From CAVTOO01 sp963736355 (GTDB lineage: Bacteria > Pseudomonadota > Alphaproteobacteria > Rhizobiales > Xanthobacteraceae): a stretch of 64,000 bases of DNA. The notes below the pieces were generated by a model that did not search any database, was not told the DNA's origin, and saw only the letters and a list, made by a program, of their open reading frames with translations. The stretch spans positions 124,001 through 188,000 of the forward strand of contig CAVTOO010000008.1 of assembly GCA_963736355.1 (NCBI GenBank), given 5' to 3'. A program made the translations under genes and the position numbers. Within the stretch, counting starts at the first letter, position 1. The number at the start of each line of letters is the position of its first letter. Shown one piece after another: positions 45,679-55,669 of this stretch.

Positions 45679-47343
45679 TCAATCGTGATGCGGCGTGACC
45701 GTCTGCGCCGCGCGATCCGGCGTGTCGTCGCGCCAGCGCACGGAGCCGAACGGCCGCTCCAGCATGCGCCGAATGCGCACCGGCTCCGGCCCGACATGGA
45801 AGTCCGCGGCGCGCCGGCTCAAATCGCGCTCGGCCTGCGTCGGCCGGCCGCGCTGGCGCAGATAGTCGTGCCACGTCGGCGAATGATAGCGCTCGGTCCA
45901 CAGTTCGGGGTCGGTCACGTCGCGCGCAATCGACCAGCCATAAGCGCCGTTGCGTTTTCGTGATCGTTCCACTTCCTGCATCAGATTGTGGAAGTCGCGC
46001 GCCTTGTCGAGCGGCACCCGGTATTCAAGCTCCACCACAATTGGTCCGCTGCGACCGGTCAGCGCCAGGCGCACTTCCGGGTCTTCCAGCGCTTCGGCCG
46101 AGGTGCTCGGCTTGCCGATGGCCGCGACCGGGCTCCACATTCCGAACACGCCCGTCGCCAGCATCAATCCGCCGGACAGCAGCATCGACTTGTCGAGGCC
46201 GATGATGTCGGCGGTATAGCCCCACATCCAGCCGCCCAGCGCCAGCCCGAGATTCGACGAGGTTCGGAACGCGGCAAGCGCGCGGCCGGACACCCAGCGC
46301 GGCGCGGAGAACTGCACGGCGATGTTGAACAGCGCCAGCGACATCATCCAGCCGCCGCCCATGGCGACGAGCGCGATCGCGGTCACGTACCACCACGGGC
46401 TCAGCGCCATCACGACGATGGCGATGCCCATCATCAGCGCCAGGGCGCGCAGCGATTGCTCGGCGGTGAAGCGCTGCCGCACTTCGGCGACATTCAGTCC
46501 CGCGATCACGGCGCCGAAGCCGAACGCACCGAGCAGAATGCCGAACATCGGCGCGCCGCCATTGAGCAGGTCGCGCGCCACCAGCGGCAGCAGTGCCTGC
46601 GCCGACGCCCCGCCCGTGCACATCACCAGCGAGCGTAACAAAATCGTGCGGATCGACGGCGAATGCATCACATAGCGCCCGCCCGAGACGATGGCGCGGC
46701 CGAGCCGTTCCGGCGGCAGGCGCGAGGGTTCCTGCACGCGCTTCCAGCGCAACAGTTCGAAGATCAGCGGCAGATAGAGCACCGCATTGGTGACGAAGGA
46801 GGCGATGGCGCCCGATGCCGCGACGATGAGGCCGCCCACGGCCGGGCCGAAGCTGCGCGCGATATTGTAGTTGATGCTGTTCAGCGCGATGGCCGAGGGC
46901 AGCGCTTCGGGCGGGACCTGTTCGCCGACCGAGGCCTGCCAGGCCGGGCCAAACAGCGCGGTGCCGCTCGCGATCATGAAGCAGAACGCCAGCAGCAGAT
47001 AAGGCGTCACCAGACCGAGATAAAAGAGAGTGGCCAGTGCGATCGAGCCGACGAAGGTCAGGAACGTGGCCGCGAGGCTGACGAGGCGGCGGTCGTACAT
47101 GTCGGCGATGGCGCCGGCGGGGATCGAGAGCAGCACGATCGGCAGCGACGAGGCCGTCTGCACCAGCGCCACCATGTTGGCGGAGGTGGTCATCTCGGTC
47201 ATGGCCCAGGCCGCGCCGACACCCTGGATCAGCATGCCGAAATTCGACAAGAGGCTGGCGATCCAGACACGGCGGAAGACCGTGTGCTGGAAGGGCGCTT
47301 TCAGGGTGCTGACATAGGAGGCAAATGCCCCGGACTTGATCAT
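45679..47343 (-). CDS. MFS exporter with C-terminal monooxygenase-like domain
   Basis: This 554-residue protein is a DHA3/MFS_3-type carrier (residues about 1-410; 12 helices, AMTEMTTSANMVALVQTASS near the start and ADMYDRRLVSLA in loop 2-3). It has an extra C-terminal soluble domain of about 110 residues (IVVELEYRVPLDKARDFHNL, YHSPTWHDYLRQRGRPTQAE) that resembles the antibiotic-biosynthesis-monooxygenase fold. This layout is known for a branch of MFS_3. The role is probably export of a small molecule; substrate unknown. Confidence 0.82.
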   Translation of the reverse strand: MIKSGAFASYVSTLKAPFQHTVFRRVWIASLLSNFGMLIQGVGAAWAMTEMTTSANMVALVQTASSLPIVLLSIPAGAIADMYDRRLVSLAATFLTFVGSIALATLFYLGLVTPYLLLAFCFMIASGTALFGPAWQASVGEQVPPEALPSAIALNSINYNIARSFGPAVGGLIVAASGAIASFVTNAVLYLPLIFELLRWKRVQEPSRLPPERLGRAIVSGGRYVMHSPSIRTILLRSLVMCTGGASAQALLPLVARDLLNGGAPMFGILLGAFGFGAVIAGLNVAEVRQRFTAEQSLRALALMMGIAIVVMALSPWWYVTAIALVAMGGGWMMSLALFNIAVQFSAPRWVSGRALAAFRTSSNLGLALGGWMWGYTADIIGLDKSMLLSGGLMLATGVFGMWSPVAAIGKPSTSAEALEDPEVRLALTGRSGPIVVELEYRVPLDKARDFHNLMQEVERSRKRNGAYGWSIARDVTDPELWTERYHSPTWHDYLRQRGRPTQAERDLSRRAADFHVGPEPVRIRRMLERPFGSVRWRDDTPDRAAQTVTPHHD

Positions 47344-47477
47344 GGGCGACTCGAACGGATCACGTGCAAGTTACAGCATTCGTTCGCTTTGGCCACGGCA
47401 TCCTGTGGGCGGCGGTGCGCAAGCGCGCTTTCCCTGTTATTGTGCGCTGCAGGTTGATCCCGCGCGGGAGGTCCTCA

Positions 47478-48369
47478 GTGCATGCGATGATCCGGTTCGG
47501 TACCTCGGTGCGGCGGTCCAGGGCTTGCGTCCTGATCTGGGCGGTGGCCATCGGCGTGCTTGCGGCCGTTATGCCGCACCATGTCCGCGCCCAGGCGCAG
47601 CCTCGCAATGCCGTCGCCAGCGAATGTCTCGCCATGGCGCAGCGCCTGCCGAACGCGCGTTACGCCAGCCTCGACGCGCCGCAGTTTTTGCCCGTCGCCG
47701 CCAGGCCGGCCGTCACCATCAGCTATGCCGGACATTCGACCTATGTGATCGATACGCCGGGCGGCATCCGCATCGCCACGGATTACAGCGGCCACTATCA
47801 CGTGCCCGGAAAATTGCCCGACGTCGCGACGATGAACCGGGCGCACTCCACCCATTACACGCTCAACCCGGATCCGCGCATCCGTCATGTGCTCCATGGC
47901 TGGGCGCAACAACGGCCCGGCGAAACACTATCTCACCGTCGATGACGTGCTGGTGCGCAACGTCACGACTGACATCCGCGGCTTTGTCGCGCGCAATTCC
48001 GGCATCGCCGTGCAGGCCGACGGCAATTCGATCTTCATTTTCGAAGTGGCGGGGCTGTGCATCGGCCATCTCGGCCATCTGCATCACCGCCTCGAAGACG
48101 TGCACATCTCCGAGATGGGCCGCGTCGACATCCTCATGGTGCCGATCGACGGCGGGCTCACCATGTCGCTCGACGGCATGGGTGAGATCGTCCGCAAGCT
48201 GCGCTCGTCGGTGGTTCTGCCGATGCATCGCTTCGGCACGCCGATCGAGGATTTCATGGCGCGGATGAAAAACCAGTTCGCCATCGACCGCCGCTTCGAG
48301 CGCTCGCTGTCGATCTCGCTCGACACGCTGCCCAAGGAGCCGACGATCATCATTCTGGATGGGGTGTAA
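47478..48369 (+). CDS. Secreted metallo-beta-lactamase-fold hydrolase (one frameshift)
   Basis: A signal peptide (IWAVAIGVLAAVMPHHVRAQ) precedes a beta-lactamase-superfamily domain: ISYAGHSTYVIDTPGGIRIA at the start, then TDYSGHYH and later LCIGHLGHLHHRLED and VLPMHRFGTP. The normal HxHxDH motif is replaced by a more distant pattern as in UlaG/RomA-like proteins. A frameshift near 47,905 separates the halves. I prefer the GTG at 47478, since GGAGG lies 6 bases before it; ATG 47487 is possible. Length about 296 residues. Confidence 0.72.
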
Positions 48370-48379
48370 GCGGAGGCCG

Positions 48380-48775
48380 TCAGCTTTTCTGGATGTCCTG
48401 TGCGATTTCCCAGACATTGCCGTCCGGATCGGCAAACGCCGCGGTACGGCGTCCCCACGGGCGATCGATAGGCCCATTGAGTAACTTCACGTCAAGCCCC
48501 GCCAGTTCGGCGCAGACCGAATCGACATTGCCGACTTTGACGGTGAGCAGCGCGCGCGGCCCTTGATTGCGGCCAGGCGTCAGCGGCGCAATGACCTCAC
48601 CGGCCGCCGATGCACGGAGCAGGTTGATCATGACGCCGCCGACCTTCATGATCCAGCAGCTTTCGTCCTGATAGACCTCCGTATGGTTGAATATGGCCGC
48701 ATAGAAGCGTCTGGCCTGCGGCAGGTCGTCGACGAAAAGCGAAATGGTTTCGAGTGCATCGATCTCTTTGATCAT
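48380..48775 (-). CDS. VOC (glyoxalase/bleomycin-resistance fold) protein
   Basis: This 131-residue single-domain VOC protein has the paired beta-alpha-beta units: ETISLFVDDLPQARRFYAAI at the start and RTAAFADPDGNVWEIAQDI at the end, where the Glu is the usual metal ligand. Such proteins include lyases, dioxygenases and binding proteins. It converges with the metallo-hydrolase gene, 10 bases apart. Confidence 0.78.
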   Translation of the reverse strand: MIKEIDALETISLFVDDLPQARRFYAAIFNHTEVYQDESCWIMKVGGVMINLLRASAAGEVIAPLTPGRNQGPRALLTVKVGNVDSVCAELAGLDVKLLNGPIDRPWGRRTAAFADPDGNVWEIAQDIQKS

Positions 48776-48827
48776 GAGATAGTTTCCTGATGTAGGACCA
48801 TGAGCGGGATCGCCTTATCCTGCACGC

Positions 48828-49744
48828 TTACGCACTGATTTTTCCCTCGAACCGCGGCCTGAGCTTGCCGATTTCAGCGGCGAGAAAATCCAGAAACACG
48901 CGGACGCGTGCGGCGGCTCGCAGATCGGGATGCGTCAGCAGCCACAGATCAGTGCCGAATTCATTGTCGAGCATCGACAGGCGTTTCAGCCCTTTGCGGC
49001 TGTCGGCGACAAAACAGGGCACGTGGCCGATGCCGATCCCGCTCTCGATGGCCTCGAACAGGCCGAGCACGGTGGAGATTTTGTAGACCGTGTTTTCCGG
49101 CGCGACATGCGCGCGGGCATATTTGACCAGCTTGAACTGGCCGAGCGTGTCGCCGAGCGACACCCAGCGCTCCTTGAACAAGTCATCTTCGCTCAGCTTC
49201 TTGAGCCGCGGATAATCCTGCGCCCGGCAGTAGAGTCCCAGGCGACCCGCGCCACGCGCCGTCCGACCAGCGTGTCGGGCGGGTTGTCGGTGGCGCGGAT
49301 GGCGACATCGGCATCGCGGCGCGCGAGGTTCAGTGATTGGTTCGCAAGAATGATGTCGAGTTGCACCTTCGGATAGGCGCGCTGGAAGGCGGCGAAGATT
49401 GGCGTGAGCACATCGACGAGCAGCGAGTCGTTCGTCGTGACGCGCAATTCGCCCTCAGGCACGATCTCACTGCCGTCGATCTTGCGCGTGAAGGAATTGA
49501 TCTCGTCGTCGAAGCGCTCAGCCAGCGCCACCATGTCTTCGCCGGTGGCGGTCAGCGCATAGCCGGCGCGGTGGCGTTCGAACAGTTTGCGCCCGAGCGC
49601 CTCCTCGATCTGGCCGAGCCGCCGGAACACGGTGGAATGATTGACGCCGAGGGCGGTGGCGGCGCCGGGGAGCCCCCGTGCCATTGCCACCGCCCGAACC
49701 AGGCGAAAATCGTCCCAGGCGAGATTCTTGAACGGCTCGACCAT
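48828..49744 (-). CDS. LysR-family transcriptional regulator (one frameshift)
   Basis: The N-terminal helix-turn-helix is clear (WDDFRLVRAVAMARGLPGAA, LGVNHSTVFRRLGQIEEALG). The effector domain follows (GELRVTTNDSLLVDVLTPIF) and continues in another frame after about 49,237 (LFKERWVSLGDTLGQFKLVK to the stop at 48828). About 305 residues joined. It stands upstream of, and on the same strand as, the regulator-side of the DoxX gene, and the divergent MhqO-like gene is 650 bases away. Control of that detoxification cluster is likely but inferred. Confidence 0.82.
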
Positions 49745-49770
49745 GAGGACCTTTCGTAACGCGCCGGCGA

Positions 49771-50208
49771 TCAGGCCGATTGCAGGTTGAGGCGCTGCGC
49801 GACGCTGTTGGGCAACGAGACGGGCTTCAGCGCGAAGGCGCCGTCGCCAGCGAGGATATGCGTCAGCGCGGCGACCGCAAGGAAAGCCGGATATTCCCAG
49901 CCGCCATTCGGGGCGTTGAAGACCCAGCCGTTCGGCGCGTGGATCACGAGCGCGCCGAGCAGGACCGGCAGCAGCACGAGCGAGACCGCGCGGCTCCAGA
50001 CGCCGAGCAGGATGGCAACGCCACCGGCGAATTCGGCGAGGATGATCGGCCAGGCGAGGAAGGCGGGCAGGCCGACCGAGGTGAGGAAGCCTTCGAAGCC
50101 GGGCATCGTGAAGACGCCGAACTTCAGCCAGGCATGGGCGATGAACATGATGCCGAGCGCGGCGCGCAGGGCGAAGAGGCCGTAGGGGGCAAGGCGGTTG
50201 TCGATCAT
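49771..50208 (-). CDS. DoxX-family membrane protein
   Basis: This 145-residue protein has four membrane helices. YGLFALRAALGIMFIAHAWL and WPIILAEFAGGVAILLGVWS are typical DoxX/SURF4-like segments. DoxX proteins are often found with ring-cleaving dioxygenases and in oxidant or electrophile defence. GGAG is 8 bases before ATG 50208. It diverges from the MhqO-like gene. Confidence 0.82.
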   Translation of the reverse strand: MIDNRLAPYGLFALRAALGIMFIAHAWLKFGVFTMPGFEGFLTSVGLPAFLAWPIILAEFAGGVAILLGVWSRAVSLVLLPVLLGALVIHAPNGWVFNAPNGGWEYPAFLAVAALTHILAGDGAFALKPVSLPNSVAQRLNLQSA

Positions 50209-50260
50209 GGCGAAATCTCCGCGACCGGAATTGGTCATGGCCGGAAGATGCATATTTCGA

Positions 50261-50311
50261 ATTTGCAAATCAATTAGTGTATTTGCACACCATAGTTTGC
50301 AAAATTGCAAT
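50261..50311. promoter_or_regulatory. Cluster of TTTGCA motifs between DoxX and MhqO-like genes
   Basis: Four copies of a TTGCA core lie within 50 bases of AT-rich DNA: ATTTGCAAAT (50261-50270), ATTTGCACAC (50281), GTTTGCAAAA (50295) and TTGCAA (50305-50310). The first and last are palindromic. This may be the operator of the nearby LysR regulator or the overlapping divergent promoters. Confidence 0.5.
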
Positions 50312-50400
50312 ACTTGATCCCTTTAACGGAACCGCTGCGACGCTATTTGGGGAACAAAGCTCGCGCAGGCTTTGCGCGCTCACGCTGGAGACCTCCCAAA

Positions 50401-51327
50401 ATGACTCACGGTATCCATCACGTCACGGCGATTGCCGGGCCGGCGGCCCGCAATGCCGATTTCTACACCCGCGTTCTCGGCCTTCGGCTGATCAAGAAGA
50501 CCGTCAATTTCGACGACAGCAGCACCTATCACCTCTACTACGGCGACGAGGTCGGCCATCCCGGCACCATCCTGACCTTCTTTCCGTGGGAGCATGCGGC
50601 GGCGGGCCGCCTCGGCATCGGCGAAACGCAGGAGACTGTGTTCCGCGTGCCTGAAGCTTCGCTCGGCTTCTGGCTGCAGCGCTTCATCGAACGCGGCGTG
50701 AAGCACTCCACGATCGAAAAGCGCTTCGGCGAAAGCGTGCTGTCGTTCCAGGACCCGGACGGTACGCGGCTTGCGCTCGCAGCTGTGCCCGGCGTCATGC
50801 ATGAACCGGCATGGACGCAGGAGATCGCGTCGGAGAACGCCATTCGCGGCTTTCACAGCGTGAGTTTGCTGCTGGAAAAGTCCGCGCCGACCGGCGCTAT
50901 CCTGACAGACGTGCTCGGTTTCGAGGAGACCGCGCGCGAGGGCAATGTCACGCGCTATCACGCGAAGAAGGCGCCCTGTGGCGGCTTCGTCGATCTGCGC
51001 GAGGCGGGCGGCTTTCTCGCATCCCGGCCGGGCGCAGGCTCGGTGCATCACATTGCCTTCCGCGCGGCCGACGATGCCGAGCAGGCGGCGATGGTGAAGA
51101 AGCTCGCCGACAATCACGGTATTCACGCCACCGAGCAGAAGGACCGCAATTACTTCCGTTCGGTCTATTTCCGCGAGCCCGGGCATGTGCTGTTCGAGAT
51201 CGCAACCGATCAGCCGGGCTTTGCCGTCGACGAGCCGGCAGAGACGCTGGGCAAGAGCCTCAAGCTGCCGCGCTTCCTCGAGAAGCATCGCCGCGAGATC
51301 GAGGCGGTTCTGCCGCCGATCGCCTAA
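50401..51327 (+). CDS. Ring-cleaving dioxygenase, MhqO-like (VOC superfamily)
   Basis: The 308-residue protein has two tandem VOC modules: GIHHVTAIAGPAARNADFYT with YYGDEVGHPGTILTFFPWEH, and IRGFHSVSLLLEKSAPTGAI with SVHHIAFRAADDAEQAAMVK and EPGHVLFEIATDQPGFAVDE. It belongs to the MhqO/LinE-like group that opens hydroquinone-type rings and protects against quinones. It forms an operon with the esterase gene 10 bases downstream, as mhqO does with mhqD in Bacillus. GGAG lies 10 bases before the ATG. Confidence 0.88.
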   Translation: MTHGIHHVTAIAGPAARNADFYTRVLGLRLIKKTVNFDDSSTYHLYYGDEVGHPGTILTFFPWEHAAAGRLGIGETQETVFRVPEASLGFWLQRFIERGVKHSTIEKRFGESVLSFQDPDGTRLALAAVPGVMHEPAWTQEIASENAIRGFHSVSLLLEKSAPTGAILTDVLGFEETAREGNVTRYHAKKAPCGGFVDLREAGGFLASRPGAGSVHHIAFRAADDAEQAAMVKKLADNHGIHATEQKDRNYFRSVYFREPGHVLFEIATDQPGFAVDEPAETLGKSLKLPRFLEKHRREIEAVLPPIA

Positions 51328-51337
51328 CGGAGTGACG

Positions 51338-51962
51338 ATGGCTGACTTGTCCTTTGTTCACCGCTACGAGGCGGGCGATGCAAATCGCCCGCCGGTTCTG
51401 CTGCTGCATGGCACCGGTGGCGACGAGAACGATCTGATCGATGTCGGGCGCCTCGTCGCGCCCGGCTTCGCGCTGGTATCGCCGCGTGGAAAAGTGCTGG
51501 AAGGCGGCGCACCGCGGTTCTTTCGCCGGATGGCGGAGGGTGTGTTCGACGAGGACGACGTACGCCGTCGCGCCGACGAACTCGCAGCTTTCGTTGGCGA
51601 AGCGCGCAAGGCCTACGGCCTCGCGGCTCCGGTCGTGCTCGGCTTTTCCAACGGGGCGAATATCGCAGCGGCCGTGATGCTGCGACATCCGCAAATCTTC
51701 GCGGGCGCCATGCTGCTGCGTGCGATGGTGCCGCTGCCGGATGCCCCGGCCGGCGATCTGGCCGGGATGCCGGTGACGATCCTGTCGGGTGCGATGGACC
51801 CGATCATTCCGGCGGAGAATGCCGCACGGCTCGCCGCGTTGCTTGCAGGGTGCCGGCGCGACCGTCGATCACCGCACATTGCCCGCAGGCCATGGCCTGA
51901 CGCAGGGCGACATCAACATCATGCGCGACTGGTTCGGCAAAGTGCCGGCGGTCGCTGTCTGA
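51338..51962 (+). CDS. MhqD-like carboxylesterase/phospholipase (one frameshift)
   Basis: A small alpha/beta hydrolase of about 207 residues. PPVLLLHGTGGDENDL carries the oxyanion turn, VVLGFSNGANIAAAVML the nucleophile Ser, and ILSGAMDPIIP the acid Asp. An extra G near 51,849 shifts the frame; the corrected C-terminus reads VDHRTLPAGHGLTQGDINIM, with the catalytic His, and stops at 51962. It pairs with the MhqO-like dioxygenase in quinone detoxification. Confidence 0.85.
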
Positions 51963-51965
51963 TCG

Positions 51966-52379
51966 TCAGCCGAATTGCGTGCCGGCGGCAGCCGGCGCGC
52001 AACGCACCAGCCGTGAGTCTTCGACCGCCGCCTGGCGATGCTTGACCGCTTCGCGATAGACCGGATCGCGCAGCATTTCGACGAACGCCTCCATCGAGGG
52101 GTATTCGGCGACGAATACCTCGTCCCAGCGCTCGTCCTCCGGTCCGATCAGGTTGAATTCGAAAGTTCCGCGCCAGGCAATGCGCCCGCCGACGCGGGCG
52201 AACACCGGCTGGCTTTCGCGGCCATACGCCGCATAGGCTTCCGCGCCGGTCGCCTGGCGGCCGTCCGGATAGGCGGCCTGCGTGCGGAAACGGACCAGAT
52301 TGAGCATGTGCAACGGTCCCTTGCGCGGAAAGTCGCGGAACTCAAGGTAGCGTTCGCGGCTCGGATCGACGTAGCCCAT
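51966..52379 (-). CDS. DUF1330-type ferredoxin-fold protein
   Basis: A 137-residue soluble protein with the DUF1330-like pattern: GPLHMLNLVRFRTQAAYPDG, EAYAAYGRESQPVFARVGGR and EVFVAEYPSMEAFVEMLRDP. Members have an ABM-like fold; activity unknown. AAGGGG precedes ATG 52379. The stop lies 3 bases from that of the convergent esterase gene. Confidence 0.78.
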   Translation of the reverse strand: MGYVDPSRERYLEFRDFPRKGPLHMLNLVRFRTQAAYPDGRQATGAEAYAAYGRESQPVFARVGGRIAWRGTFEFNLIGPEDERWDEVFVAEYPSMEAFVEMLRDPVYREAVKHRQAAVEDSRLVRCAPAAAGTQFG

Positions 52380-52536
52380 GCGTTTCCCCTTCGCTGGTGA
52401 TCTTTGCGTTGCACTATAGCGCAGCCGCGCTTTGGCCTTCGGCCTTTCGTCTACATCGCCGTGAGGGTCGATCGGTATTGACCTCGCCGGGCGCAACCTT
52501 CAGTTTGGACAAAAGGGTTCATGGGAGGCTGTCTTG

Positions 52537-53496
52537 ATGCTTGCAAAGTCCACAAAAAAGTTTGTCGCGCCCGCACTGGTTGTCGCGGCGGTGTTCGCCG
52601 CTGCACCCGCCAAGGCGCAGCAATTCGTCAATGTGCTCACCGGCGGCACATCCGGCGTTTATTATCCGCTCGGCGTCGCGCTCGGTAAACTCTACGGCGA
52701 CAAGATTTCCGGCATCAAGACGCAGGTCCAGGCGACGCGCGCCTCGGTTGAAAACCTGCAGCTGCTCGAGCAGGGCCGTGGCGAGATCGCCTTCACGCTC
52801 GGCGACTCGCTGAAAGCCGCATGGGATGGCGACGAAGAGGCCGGCTTCAAGGCCAAGCTTGGCAAGCTGCGCACGCTCGGCGCGATCTATCCGAACTACA
52901 TCCAGCTGGTTGCGACCAAGGAAAGCGGCATCACCACGCTCGCCGATCTCAAGGGCAAGAGCCTGTCGGTCGGTGCGGTGCGATCCGGCACGGAATTGAA
53001 CACCCGCGCCATCCTCACGGCCGCCGGCATGACCTACAAGGATCTCGGCAAGGTCGAGTATCTGCCGTTCGCCGAATCCGTCGATCTGATGAAGAACCGC
53101 CAGCTCGGCGCGACGCTGCAATCGGCCGGCCTCGGTGTCGCCTCGATCCGCGATCTTGCGGCCGCCAACGACGTCGTCGTGGTTGCGGTGCCGAAAGCCA
53201 CGGTCGACAAGATCGGACCTCCGTTTGTGTCGGTCAATATTCCGGCCAACACCTATCGCGGCCAGGACAAGCCGGTGCCGACGGCCGCCGTCATCAACTA
53301 TCTCGTCACCCATAGCGGCGTGTCCGACGATCTCGCCTATCAGATGACCAAGCTGGTGTTCGAGAATCTGCCGGACCTCGCCAGCGCCCACGCTGCTGCG
53401 AAGGAAATCTCCGTTGAAGGCGCGCCGAAGGGCTCGCCGATTCCGCTGCATCCGGGTGCCGAACGCTACTATCGCGAAAAAGGCCTCATCAAGTAA
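52537..53496 (+). CDS. TAXI-family TRAP transporter substrate-binding protein
   Basis: This 319-residue protein has a signal peptide (KKFVAPALVVAAVFAAAPAK) and the TAXI marks FVNVLTGGTSGVYYPLGVAL, ENLQLLEQGRGEIAFTLGD and LKGKSLSVGAVRSGTELNTR. It delivers a carboxylate-like ligand (glutamate or similar in known cases) to the fused TRAP permease downstream. GGGAGG lies about 9 bases before ATG 52537. Confidence 0.92.
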   Translation: MLAKSTKKFVAPALVVAAVFAAAPAKAQQFVNVLTGGTSGVYYPLGVALGKLYGDKISGIKTQVQATRASVENLQLLEQGRGEIAFTLGDSLKAAWDGDEEAGFKAKLGKLRTLGAIYPNYIQLVATKESGITTLADLKGKSLSVGAVRSGTELNTRAILTAAGMTYKDLGKVEYLPFAESVDLMKNRQLGATLQSAGLGVASIRDLAAANDVVVVAVPKATVDKIGPPFVSVNIPANTYRGQDKPVPTAAVINYLVTHSGVSDDLAYQMTKLVFENLPDLASAHAAAKEISVEGAPKGSPIPLHPGAERYYREKGLIK

Positions 53497-53514
53497 AAGC
53501 AAAACCTATCTCTT

Positions 53515-53539
53515 CCTCTCCCTGCGATGCAGGGAGAGG
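53515..53539 (+). terminator. Hairpin between binding protein and permease genes
   Basis: A perfect 10-bp stem CCTCTCCCTG / CAGGGAGAGG with a CGATG loop lies 19 bases after the TAXI stop and 18 bases before the permease start. There is no T-run, so it is more likely an mRNA-stabilising or processing hairpin that favours the binding protein than a full terminator. Confidence 0.5.
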
Positions 53540-53556
53540 GATCCGTTTGGAATGGT

Positions 53557-55669
53557 ATGGACAAGCAAACTGCGACCGACGACGTAACCAATCCCGCCCT
53601 CGACACCTTCGAGCACGGCTTCCCCGATGGCTTCGGGCCGGGTAACTGGAGCCATCTGGCTTACGCGGTCGCCATCGCCTTCGCCGTCTTTCAAGTCGCG
53701 ATTTCGGCCTGGCACGGTCTGCCGTCGCAGGCGGTGCGCGGCATTCACGTCGGCTTTCTGCTCTTGTTGTCGTTCGGCATGCTCGGCAACTTCACCGCGA
53801 AGTCCACGGCCGCGCGCACGCTGTTCTGGCTCGTCGGGGTGTTCGGCTTCTGCCTCGGTCTTTATCAGTATGTCTTCTACAATGACCTGATCCTGCGCGA
53901 CGGTGATCCCTCGACGCTCGATCTCGTCACCGGCACCTTGCTCGCCGTTCTGATCTTCGAGGCGACGCGCCGCATGATGGGCAATGCGCTGCCGGTCATG
54001 TGCGGCGTCGTGCTGCTGTACTGGGCCTTCGGCCAGTATCTGCCGGCGCCGTTCAATCATCGCGGCTATGGCTTCGACCAGATCATCTCGCATCTGTCGT
54101 TCGGCACCGAAGGTTTCTATGGCGTGCCGATCTATGTGTCGGCGACCTACATCTTCCTGTTCATCCTGTTCGGATCGTTTCTCGAACGCGCCGGCATGAT
54201 TCATCTGTTCAACGATGTGTCGCTCGGCCTGTTCGGCGGCACGCGCGGCGGACCGGCCAAGGTCGCGGTGTTTTCCTCCGGCCTGATGGGCACGATCTCC
54301 GGATCCGGCGTCGCCAATGTCGTCGCCGTCGGGCAGTTCACGATTCCACTGATGATCAAGTTCGGCTACCGGCGCGCGTTTGCCGCCGGTGTTGAGGCCA
54401 CCGCCTCGATGGGCGGACAGATCATGCCGCCGGTGATGGGCGCGGCCGCCTTCATCATGGCCGAGACGCTCGGCGTCGATTACGCCACCATCGTGCGCGC
54501 CGCCGTCATTCCCGCCATTCTCTATTTCGCCTCCGCGTTCTGGATGGTGCATCTGGAAGCCGGCAAATATGGCCTCGTCGGCATGTCGCGCGAGGACATG
54601 CCGAACCCGCTCAAGGCGCTGTCGCAGCGCTGGTATCTGGCGCTGCCGCTCGCGGTGCTGGTGTTCATGCTGTTCGAGGGTTTCACGCCGCTCTATGCCG
54701 GCACCATGGGGCTCGCGCTCACGGTCGGCCTCATTCTCGGCGCCAGCATCGCGCTCGATCTGCCGAAAACCGTTCTGCGCGTCATTTTCTGGGTCGGGCT
54801 TGCGCTTGTCGCCGGTGCGCTGCTCCGGCGCGGCATCGATATCCTGTCGGTCGTGGCGGTGATCGCCGTGCTGGTTCTGGCGAACGCATTCACGCGCGGT
54901 GGCCGCGAAACGCTGGTGGCCTGCCGCAATTCGATGGCGGATGCGTCGAAATCGGCGCTGTCGGTCGGCATCGCCTGCGCCATCGTCGGCACCATCATCG
55001 GCATGATGACGCAGACCGGCGTCGGCACCGTGTTTGGGTCCTGGGTGATCGGCCTTGGCGAGACCAGCCTGTTTCTGGCGCTGGTTCTCACCATGATCCT
55101 GTCGATTCTGCTCGGCACCGGCATCCCGACGATCCCGACCTACATCATCGTCGCGGCACTGGCCGCGCCCGCGCTCGCCAAGCTCGGCGTGCCGCTGATC
55201 ATCAGTCACATGTTCGCGTTCTACTACGGCATCATGGCCGATCTCTCGCCGCCGGTGGCACTGGCTGCGTTGGCGGCAGCGCCGATCGCCAAGGAAAATC
55301 CCGACAAGATCGGCTGGGAGGCGATGCGGGTTGCGCTGGCGGGCTACGTCATTCCGTTCATCGCGGTCTATTCGCCGGCGCTGATGCTGCAGGCGGGCGA
55401 TCCGATGGAAGCGAAGCTCGGCTTCTACGGCGCGGTCGTCTATGCGGTGGTGAAGGCATGTGTCGCCATTGCGCTATTCGGCATGACGGCCATTGGATTT
55501 CTGTTTGCGCGCATGAGCGTCACGGAACGTGTCGCCGCGTTTCGCTGCCGCCTTCCTGCTGCTGGGCGAGTTTGCCTATAGCGATGCGCTTGGCTTTGCC
55601 GGCGCGGCGGCGCTTGTTGCGTGGCTGCGCTGGAATGCACCTCTCAAAAGCAGCCCGGCAATTCCATGA
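53557..55669 (+). CDS. TRAP transporter fused permease (DctQM type, one frameshift near the end)
   Basis: About 704 residues with around 17 membrane helices. The N-terminal part (to about residue 150) corresponds to the small DctQ-like subunit; the rest is DctM-like, with GLMGTISGSGVANVVAVGQF, ATASMGGQIMPPVMGAAAFI and GTGIPTIPTYIIVAALAAPA. It moves the TAXI ligand with Na+ or H+. A shift near 55,541 changes the tail; corrected it reads FAAAFLLLGEFAYSDALGFA and ends at 55669, overlapping the DUF1850 start (ATGA). ATG 53557 is used as start. Confidence 0.9.

Noticed and set aside
53506..55209. A 567-codon frame antisense to the TRAP permease
   Set aside because: Low-complexity charged sequence opposite a clear membrane protein; a shadow frame.
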